Assembly (NCBI GenBank): GCA_012064415.1 | Contig: SSNU01000018.1 | Span: forward strand, 1-64,000 | From: Gyrodactylus bullatarudis | Lineage: Eukaryota > Platyhelminthes > Monogenea > Gyrodactylidea > Gyrodactylidae | Length of the DNA: 64,000 nt | Reading direction: 5' to 3' | Shown: positions 55,051 through 64,000 of the stretch, piece after piece | Layout of the letters: each line of letters begins with the position of its first letter | Numbering within the stretch: the stretch's first letter is position 1 | Position numbers and translations under genes: made by a program | Notes under the pieces: model-generated | Told to the model about the DNA's origin: nothing | The model's database searches: none | The model's input: the letters and a program-made list of their open reading frames with translations, nothing else

Positions 55051-55098
55051 AGTAATAAAGCTTTCATTTCACCTGTTCTCATCAGACTTTTACACCGG
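55051..55098 (-). ncRNA. Minimal hammerhead ribozyme, PLE family 2 type
   Basis: Minus strand CCGGT...AGT-CTGATGA-G-AACAGG-T-GAAA-TGAAAGCTTTATT-ACT. The core is intact. Stem III is ATGAA/TTTAT (one G-U pair). The long-range partner has one mismatch (AACAGG). Downstream bases TATCTTCCAATCCTC match those after the copies at 32.5 and 37.8 kb. Confidence 0.78.
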
Positions 55099-55104
55099 CT
55101 AGAT

Positions 55105-57168
55105 ATTTAGAATTACTAACAAAATTGGGATCCTCTGATAGGTTCAATCACTCCCTGGATTTAATAAAGAACATTTTTGTGATGTAGTAGGGATAGGCTG
55201 ATGTTTCTAGGGCGTCTTTCTTCTCTTTTGCTATTCGGAGAAAAATATTGTAAAAATACTAAATTCTCATTTTCGTTTCATGGTCAAAAAAACTATTCCT
55301 ATAAATTTTAACTACCTTGGCTTATGTGAGCTTTTACACTTTTCTCTCCACTGTTGCTATATAGTGAAGAGTTTTGGTGTTTTTTTCTGCTTGCATTTAT
55401 TCTTGAAGTGATACCACTGATGACTTTTACATTTGTTGTTCAATTTAATATCGAATGTTTAGGAAATTTGGCGCCTACTCGAAATTTGAGGATTCATGAG
55501 ATTTTTTTTATTTCAATTTAAAATTTGCTTATTTTTTATCTCATATTTTTCCAGACGAGGCCTAATTATGTAAAAGACATTTCAGACAAAGAATGAACCA
55601 TTTTCATCAATTGTATATTTTAATATTATCAAATCAAATAATTCCTACATTCGATGTTGACGTAAAATATGCCAATGTGTTGAAGACCAACTTGGATGGT
55701 CACTTTTGTAAAAAGATAACATTTTGATTAAATAAACAAATCTTCTTTTCATATTCATAAACACCTTTCTTGAATAGTTATACATTAGATTTTTCAAGTA
55801 TTTTTACGACTAATTCAATAACTATACCGAGCCGGAAGATGAAAATATTAAAGAACCACAATCGTAAGACTTCGTCATAATCGAATTCTTGATGAAAAAA
55901 TTGAGATTTTTGTAAAAACCATATCAATTAGTTGACATGGAGATGAGAATTTATTATTTTTACGCAATACTCATTTGTACATGAGCACGAATATGAATAT
56001 CTTTGAATCCCAAAATGCTATGCTAGAATTAAGAAAATCAACAAAATTAGGCTATTTTTTGAATTTCAAAATGCGCGCCAAACAGAAATTCTATGGAACT
56101 AACTTGATTTTTTTCTTATGAATAGAATTACTGATTTAGTTTTAGTTGACACTGTAAATAAAGAATTTTTCATCTCCCAATTGCTTCATTCTCAAGATTC
56201 ACTTCTTCACATATACCCAGTTCTCTTATTTTTCTTCTATAAGCTATCATATGTCAATTTTCAAGGGTCTTCAAGGGAAGATTATTCCTTTGGTCTATAG
56301 TATTGTAATCGTGCTTGACCATCTAATGAATTAACATTTTTTCACTAAAACGATGAATAATAAAAATTTATTATGCGTTTTTATTGCTTTTTTTCAACAC
56401 CACCAAAGGATTCCTCTATGAAGTGGTCAAACTCTTTTATTGTTCATTTAGACAATAAATGTGCTTCAACACAGACACAACTATATACTATTAATATTTA
56501 TGTGTATGCGTAACATGCGCAAATAAAATTTCTACATTATCGATGATCAGACATGAATGAAGGTCAGATTAATAATAATCTCAAGAGTAATATGACATGT
56601 TTCATCATCAGACACAATTACAATAAATTCGATTAATGTATTACTCTACTATTCATTGTTAAATGTACAATGAAATTTTAATTTCCACTTCAATCACTCC
56701 GGAGGGGAGAATAAACTAAATATTTTCGGTGAGTGAATGTGTGTAAATTAAAGAGGGGATTAATTCTGCATCATATTATCATGATTCAGTGTGTTTTGTG
56801 TACTGACTACATCCTCCTCACTTCTCTCACAACTCTTACAATATACAATTTTAAGGACAAATCATCTTTAACCAATCATATTGCATCTCTCTTCTCATTG
56901 GCTCAATACATTTACTTTAGTAATACATAGCTTTTCATTGTAAGATGGATAGATAGAGAGCGTTAGCTAGACACTATGCTAATCTATATATCATAGAGAA
57001 GAAGATAGAAAAAGTTGACGAATAAAATACCAAGGTAAACTTAGTAATGAACAGAAACCAACCTACTACTCTGATTGTCACATGGTAGTAAGAGGAATAA
57101 GACTTGATTAGTCAACACTTGATAGCAAATCACCTATTGATTGTATATTAAAAAGAAGGAAATAAATC
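55105..57168. other. Upstream region of the MPPED-like gene, no other gene seen
   Basis: AT-rich, with one scrap of a foldback arm near 55870-55970. A TATATTAAAA motif lies about 30 bp before the ATG at 57169, but its use as a TATA box is a guess. The small plus-strand frames (56118-56300, 56733-56930) show nothing recognisable. Confidence 0.5.
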
Positions 57169-60100
57169 ATGATGGATTGTAGTCCAAATTCCTCTGGATT
57201 TATGAACTACCACAGTCTCAATGTTTACATTGCTGGGGATGTGCAAAATCACAAATCCAAGGTAACACGTGTTGTCCACATTTCAGATACGAGGGGTGCC
57301 GATTCCTGCTATCTGAGTCAAATACCCAAAGGGGACATACTAATTCATAGTGGAGATTTTGCAGGCCAACCTTGCGACCAGGAGGGCATTGACCAAATAA
57401 ACAGTTGGCGTACTGAAGTAACAAAACTCAATCGATTTTTCAAATCGACTCAGCATCGATACAAAATCTTTGTACCTGGTTGCTTGGACTTTCGCCAAGA
57501 GAAGCGACCATGTGCTGCTGAAATTCAAAAAGAACTAACAGAAGCCATTTATCTTGAAGATAACCACTGTAAAGTTATGGGATTATCGATTTATGGGGTG
57601 CCCTGGGTCGTCTCTGATGATCTTCGTCACAGAAATGACTATTGCCCTCGCGTCTCAGAGGAGAAAAAGTATTATCGGAAATTTCGAAAGAAAGAACCAA
57701 AGAAATCCCCGACTGGATTTATCCTGCCAAAGATTAATCAGCTAGTTGAAAAGTACAAGTCCATTCCGGTCAATGTTGATATTTGTGTTTCTCACTCGCC
57801 AGCCTGGAGACATGAGCTTAGTGATGTTATTTTTAACCATGTAAAGTAAGTCTTTGATAATTTCACATTTTTGTCATGACCTTCATCTGTGACCTCTGTT
57901 CCGAGTTCAGTCTCCTTAAAAATTAAACAAATTCATTAAAAAACTACGGTCTCCTCAATTTGACCTTGAAGTTTGAGTATTTCCTCACTGTCAAAGTGTA
58001 GAACCTAAATCTGACCTTTTTATTGGGATTGTAAACTCTTGAGATGAATTCAAAGTATTTTTCAAGTCTGAGTAAATTTGAACAATATCAAAATAAGTGG
58101 AGAGTCAGGCCTTCATTTTCTCCTCAGTTTGACCTCAATTCGTACTGACAAGGCTTCTATATCTGTCTCCTCTCTTCAATTTGACCTTATTCGAAAGCGA
58201 GAAGGCTAGAATGATTAATCTCCACCAATTCTTTTCACAATAATAAACTCTATTCATATATATCAATCTTGGATATACAATTAGAACGATGATGATTCTC
58301 TTTCATCATATGATTCACTATCTACACTGTACACTGTACACCATCTATTGTACATTTAGTGTATATTCAAAAAGTTTTTATTTTTCTATGCGTGTAATCC
58401 TGGAGGGAAGAAAAACTATAAAAGTTGTCTTCACATTTATTATTCTCTACAAGGTTCAATAGTCTGGCTACCATCACATTTATTTATATGAACAGGCAAA
58501 GAATCAAATTTTGGATAGAACCAAATCATTAATTTTCTTCTTTGGGCAATTAATAAATATTCTTAAAAGTGTATGTACGTCGAAAAGGTACATGTTCCTT
58601 TAGAAGGGAAATTGGGATAAGATATTAATGGATATTGGTCCATTAATCCCCTCAGAAGATTTATTCATTTAATGAATTTCCAGAAATAAGGCAAAATTTT
58701 CATATTTCATTGAGTAAAATACAACATCTGGAAAAGGTTTTATCGGTGCGAAATTATACGCCTAGAATCTTTAGATAATAAAGATAGATAAAGAATTTTA
58801 ATACGGAGCCTTATGAAAGGCGAGATAATTTTGCTAATTTTTTGCTATTAAGATATACCATGCCTATTTATTGCTAATCCTTTCCCGCAAGTATACGATA
58901 GATAATGCTTAGACTTCTTCTTTCTTATTGGAAGAAATCATAAAAAGACTTTGTGAATCTTTTCTTAAGTGGAAAGAGTTCTCTCAAGGATGAAATATTT
59001 TATAGTCAAAAAATAAGAATTTCAAAAAAGAAAATAAAAAAATATTTTATATTGTATGCAAATAGAAGTTGAATAAATTTGATGCTAAATACCATAAAAT
59101 TTTGCTATAGTTTTGCTCAAAATACTAACATTTTTGCTAATTTTTCTGAAAAATCTGCCCTAATTATATAAATGTATTTTACTGATACTACTCAAATATT
59201 TTCATTTTTCTTTTGAATGGAACCTTTATCTGTACAAGGATTTTTTATGAAATAGAAAATTAGAAAAACAATTTGAAGTTTTCATGTCTGATGTTTTATG
59301 TAGGGATCAAAGAACAAATCTCGGTGTACTGATCATGAAAGACCAATATGATTATATACTAATTAGTGGAACCAAACTAAATTTTCTCCATATAAATTAT
59401 GAAAATTCAGATTGGGTTTCTAATTATCCATTTCAAAAAAACCATTGAGGTTTATCGTCTATAGATAGTTTAAGAATAGAAATTCTGTATAATCTTATGT
59501 AGGAAATTTGAATTATTTTCACGATTCACTAGTCATCCACTAATTGACTGTAACATGTATCAATCATGAGAGCATTGTTTTACTCAATATTGATATTCTC
59601 AGCGATCTCAGGAATGTCTTCACTTATTCAGTTTTGAGATGGAATCAACAAAAAATCTTGAGATCGGACTGATCAGTGATCACACTTGAAATTTCTATGT
59701 ATACAACTAGCTTTTTCGTATTTACTAAATAGTAGTAGATAATAGAGTAGGATGAAACTTTTTATCTCATATTAGGACCAACTTTTCTGATAGAACTATC
59801 AATTCTAAGCATTATTTTGTATTGAAGCATGTGTCAAAAATGATTCTCCATTATGTCATTCAGTTTTAAAAGTCCAGAATTTTTCAAATCGCCGCTCAAT
59901 TTTCAATGAATTTTTACTATGCAACCACTAAAATCCGGAATATCTTGACCATTAAATCATCTTCAAAAATAGTAATCTTATCGTCAAGCGAAGAGGGCCT
60001 TCATGGTGAATTTTGTTGTTATATCATCTCCGTTGGATATTGTGGGAAAAAATGAGCATTGCCAAAATTCCACCCTAGCCTAGTGGATTATAAATTAGTA

Positions 60101-63100
60101 TTAATAATACCATGAGATATTTGAATCAGTAAAGAAGTGTTGAATGGGTATTTTTTATTTGCATGTACCTCTTAAGCTTTTTAAAGCTTATTAAATTTCC
60201 TGATTTCTAATAGAAGCTCAATTTTTACATCAAAATCTCGAATATGATGAAAAAAATCTTCGAATTTTGAGTTGCTTCCCCATCTTTTAAGGCATTCAAT
60301 AATTTTAAGCACAAGAAATAAAATGGTTTATAATGATTTTCCTGTCTAATCTTGATCCTTGAAACTTGATTCGACCAATCTTTCAATTTATTAAAAATTT
60401 CCATATCTAAACTCAGAAAATGGGAATTTGAAAATGTCAAAATGTAATATTTTTCCTCAGTTAGCAAAACTGTATTTTATAATCTGTATATCAGATAATT
60501 TAAAAAGATCAAAAATTCACAACTTTATCTATCATTTATCGATTAGAGCGAATTAATCAGGATTTTGTCTTCTTACTAGAATGGTATTCTCTCATTTCTC
60601 AAATCTTTTTTGTTGAGATGAATTATTGATTTGAATCAAATTCCTCATCCATATCGAGTCACAACTGGTTTTGTCATAAATTTATACAGCTTTTCTAGAT
60701 GAATTTATTAATTTTCAATCAGCGCGTATATAAGTTTTTCAAATTACATGTGTTCATTTTTTTAAATAACAGAAAATTACGGCAATTCGAAATTTGAAAT
60801 GTCTCCAAATTTTTTTAAAAAACGTTTAATTAAAACGTCGAATTTCTTTTTCTTAAATTGGTTAACAGTGAGAATTTTGACTCTAATTTTAAAATCAACA
60901 ATTTCTCAAATTCTTCGCTAACATTCTTTTCATAATCAATAAAACGATCCTTTGATGAGATGGCTGGGGAAAAAATTAATTCTTATATTTTTAAAAATCC
61001 AAATAGGCCAACTCTACATTTGTCTGGCCATGATTTCAGTAGTTATGGCGTCATGTGGCGTAGAGGAATCCTATTTTCAAATGCAGCACTCCAATTATCC
61101 TACAACTTCCCTTTGATTTCCCGGCCAAGAAAGAGTAGTCTTGAGCCAATATCAAATTTTCCGCCTAGTCAGTCACGTAGCAGTCGAAAGAATTTTCTTT
61201 TCAAAAGAATCATATTCCATAACTCCATTGAAAAGAAGCATGAGACTTTGAACGATGATCTAAATTCAGATAGTGACAAGAAAACTCTGACGAACTCCTT
61301 CAATGATGGTCTCAATGGAAAATCCATAAAGTAAGCCGAAATGTTATTTACATTCCCATAAAATTATCGAATATTATTTCTTCAATTACACTGTAACCTA
61401 TTTACGTCTATAATGAATTTTTTTTTAAATTCCATTCATCAAATGTTGACAATGAATTTTGAATTCATTCATGCTTTATTTACTCTCGATACTCTCGAAA
61501 TTAGGATTATTCAGGTTTTATTTCATTTAAAGAATAAAAGTTTACACCTATATTTCTTCTTCCAACAAACAAATAAAGTTTGTCAGTATATGTTCCGATA
61601 ATTCCGCTATTTTACCTGATATTGTTTTTGTAAAGAATGAATTTATTGATTTCTCGGCGGTTGAAAAAAAAAGTTTATTTGTTCACTAGTTTTAGGACAA
61701 TCCCTTTACACTTTTAAGCGCACTTTCAACATTTATGAATATCTATTGCGCTCATCATAATCTCGGCTATGATTAATCTTAGGAATTAGTTTTCTCATTC
61801 AGGTTTTACACGGTTCATTTATAAAGATTTCTATTTATACTCAATTTACTAACTCCAATATATTACCTAATATAGATTTCTTTCTCTTGTGAAAAAATAT
61901 CTACTACTGCGTATGCTAAATTAATTATCAATTAATTAGATTATTTTCGACTATAACTTTGAAATTCATAGATAATAACGATTTTTCCTTGGCCTCAAGA
62001 CATTGAAAACACTCCATATATAAAAGATTTGTATTGATCAAAGAATTAAGTCTAGATTATAATCGATACATTTCTAAAGTTTAAAAATAGACTGGAATGA
62101 ATTTGAAAAAGAAAATTTACCTATCCCTAATTAGTAACTTTCTACAGTGGGGTAAGAGATTATTATCAACTTTTTGAGTTTATGCCTTCATTATATATTT
62201 AAAGCTAATTGATATGAAGTTGGGAATCTACGATTTTTACAGAAATTTCGATTTTTTCATCAAGAATTCGAATTTTTTAGAATCCTACCCATGTAGTCCA
62301 CTTTCGCCAGTTGAAGAAAAAAATTCCAAAAAAATTATTATTCAAATTCTCATTTGGCGCCAAAATCCCATTTTTCAAACTTTGAGCTGAAAATTTCTAT
62401 TGATTTGAAAGCTGGAGGTTGATCAAAAGAGTTTTTTCAGGATCAAGATTAAACAAGAAAATCAATTTTACGTAATCTTATCTGACGCATAGCCTTTTTA
62501 TCGTTTGGGAGCTGAAATTCGATTTTTTGATCGTTTTCACTACTTGAAAATCAATGAAATTTCGATAATTCAAAATCTCTCGATAATGGGGTAACTGTCG
62601 ATAATTTAATGGTGCTAGTCAGCTTTCTTGTCTAATCTTGATCCTGAAAAAACTCTTTTGATCAACCTCCAGCTTTCAAATCAATAGAAATTTTCAGCTC
62701 AAAGTTTGAAAAATGGGATTTTGGCGCCAAATGAGAATTTGAAAAATTACAATATTTTTCATAAAAATAATTTTTATCAGAATTTTTTTCTTTAACTGCC
62801 AAAAGTGGGCAACATGAGTTGGATTCAAAAAAATTAGAATTCTTGATGAAAAAATCGAAATTTCTGTAAAAATCATAGATTCCCAACTTCATATATCAAC
62901 CAACTTTAGATATGCATAATTTGAAGACGTCAAATTTTCAAATTTACACCACCATTTTTCAATGAATTTTTACTACGATAAATTTTGAATTATCGCATGC
63001 TATGATCTTTTTAAAAATTTAGTTTTCGAAAACGGCGATTACGGAGCCCAAAGAATCTATTGATAGTATCAAATATAAAAATATTTTTCTTCTTTTTTTC

Positions 63101-63648
63101 TATTTTCCTTCAACTTATTATGATTATTTTTGTACATGATAACTATTTTTATATGAAAAGGATTAATGTAAAGCAGAACTTATGAATTGTTCAATAAATT
63201 TCATTTCATTTCAATAGAAAATTGTTCAGGGGAAAAAAACATTTGTTTTACTCTATTCTACAGAAAACTAAAATAGATTTAGATCAGAATTTTGAGGAAA
63301 ATACAATGATTCTATTATAATAGACATACAGAAGTGGGAATTAATTATTTTATTAAAGGGGCTTGTTGCTCAATAGTTTGGCTTTCTTATTTAAAAATTT
63401 GATATGCTTTTATTTAGAATTCAATTTTCATAACACAAATACTCTTCTTTTTAAATTTCTTTAATATTCTTACTAATGCGTTAAAAAATTTAGCTCAAAT
63501 GGATACAAGAGACCAGCTCGATGGAAAAGAAAGTTATGCACCAAACTAATGAACGCCCCGACCATCCTCACAATGGACAATCACTATCATAGTAACATGA
63601 GCTCAGTAAATCCATCGCCTTATTTGAAATGGGGTACAGAGCCAACTT
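57169..63648 (+). CDS. MPPED1/2 (239AB)-like metallophosphoesterase with degraded active site
   Basis: Exon 1 is 57169-57840 (ATGATG start, donor CAT|GTAAAG, phase 0, 224 residues). Exon 2 is 60960-61330 (acceptor GATGAG, donor ATAAA|GTAAGC, phase 2). Exon 3 is 63494-63648 (acceptor ATTTAG, donor ACTT|GTAAGT), and the gene runs past the window. The fold is recognisable: RVVHISDTRGAD, GDILIHSGDFAG, IYGVPWVV, DICVSHSPAW, then across the intron HLSGHDFSSYG. Catalytic positions are altered: the first motif has Arg for His (SDTR, residues 39-42), the GNHE motif is GCLDF (104-108), and the last GHxH-type motif is GHDF. The Asp of motif II and the His of motif IV remain. About 80 extra residues (basic, Ser-rich) follow the fold in exon 2, and about 50 more in exon 3. 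It is probably a cytoplasmic pseudophosphodiesterase; its ligand is unknown. Confidence 0.82.
57841..60959. other. Intron 1 of the MPPED-like gene
   Basis: 3,119 nt between donor CAT|GTAAAG and acceptor GATGAG|ATG. Contains low-level foldback-arm similarity (59.5-60.5 kb) but no gene that can be supported. The frame at 60467-60225 (minus) resembles repeat-derived sequence. Confidence 0.6.
61331..63493. other. Intron 2 of the MPPED-like gene
   Basis: 2,163 nt between ATAAA|GTAAGC and ATTTAG|C. It holds a complete family A foldback element (62206-62908). No other gene seen. Confidence 0.6.
62206..62908. repeat. Foldback element, family A
   Basis: Arms start TTAAAGCTAATTGATATGAA on the left and CTAAAGTTGGTTGATATATG on the right (read inward). 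Same internal words as the copies at 38.2 and 42.4 kb. The minus-strand frames at 62662-62892 and 62694-62876 are repeat-derived. Confidence 0.85.
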
Positions 63649-64000
63649 GTAAGTTCCGCCTTCCTTTCATAGTCTGATTTATAAAAACTAAAACTCATTC
63701 AATTATTACCAACGAATTCTTTGAGAATACTGCATCTTCAAACAGAATTGCAGAAATTTCACCCAAGTGAATAAAACTGAAAAAATCTTCTAGAGCATGT
63801 TGAATTTAGTTGAAATTCAAATTTTAAAAATATTTGTGCGAGTATTTTTCGAGCTATTGGACCTGCATTATCGATCTTTTTTCAAAAACGAAGTTGGCAA
63901 TCTGTTTTGTGGATTGATGTCCGAAAGAATTGAGATTGATCTGGTGTTTCAATCTGACTGTGGTGGTAGTCCTTGTTAGGATGGAGTAACAAGAATTATT
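63649..64000. other. Start of intron 3 of the MPPED-like gene
   Basis: Begins at a consensus donor (GTAAGT). The plus-strand frame 63797-63979 has no clear acceptor and no similarity I can name, so it is not annotated as an exon. Confidence 0.45.

Noticed and set aside
1..64000. Bacterial contamination, prophage or CRISPR array
   Set aside because: GT-AG introns, animal genes and animal transposons throughout. No operon-like gene packing and no regularly spaced repeat array.

Overview
The window is AT-rich eukaryotic nuclear DNA, very probably from an invertebrate animal. It has genes split by GT-AG introns, animal host genes (a THOC5 subunit and an MPPED/239AB-type metallophosphoesterase), and a dense animal-type load of transposons: Penelope-like elements (PLEs) with GIY-YIG endonucleases, non-LTR LINEs, a tRNA-derived SINE, mariner, pogo/Tigger, Merlin, Ginger-type and piggyBac-like elements. 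I cannot name the species. Hammerhead-bearing SINEs recall the schistosome Sm-alpha family, but that is not enough to assign a phylum.

Layout. 1-18.6 kb is almost pure transposon mosaic: a pogo/Tigger copy (308-2272) sitting in another repeat; a minus-strand LINE (about 5.57-9.58 kb) interrupted by a tandem SINE dimer and by a PLE, each flanked by a target-site duplication (TSD); an intact mariner (14460-15710); and several PLE pieces arranged head to head around an assembly gap (16983-17095). 19.0-22.8 kb holds two tandem minus-strand exons of one unrecognised gene family, with PLE and Merlin debris between them. 23.5-31.5 kb is a transposon cluster: a foldback element, a 3.3-kb element with terminal inverted repeats (TIRs) of about 640 bp, and a Ginger-type element with an integrase and a cysteine-cluster tail. 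32.0-39.5 kb carries a four-exon minus-strand gene of unknown function, pieced together from matching splice phases; its introns hold a LINE, a PLE tail and foldback elements. 40-44 kb has piggyBac-like and foldback MITEs, a LINE scrap and a 60-residue secreted propeptide-like gene (43310-43492, minus). 44.9-51.7 kb is THOC5 (plus strand, seven or eight exons, complete to the stop). 57.2-63.6 kb and beyond is an MPPED-like gene (plus strand, three exons seen) whose metal-binding residues are largely replaced.

The most striking theme is self-cleaving RNA. Nine copies of a minimal hammerhead ribozyme occur at or near PLE 3' ends, with compensatory changes in stem I. A second, longer hammerhead type lies just downstream of the tRNA-like head of the SINE (four complete copies and one truncated). 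Hammerheads in PLEs and in SINE-like repeats are known. The conserved long-range complementarity, the hairpin-embedded copy at 32.5 kb and the tandem SINE dimer with a TSD deserve a closer look.

The host genes show no common pathway. THOC5 acts in mRNA export, the MPPED-like protein may be a pseudoenzyme, and the rest are lineage-specific or unrecognised. All coordinates were read by eye. Splice sites are inferred from consensus, phase and homology, not from transcripts.
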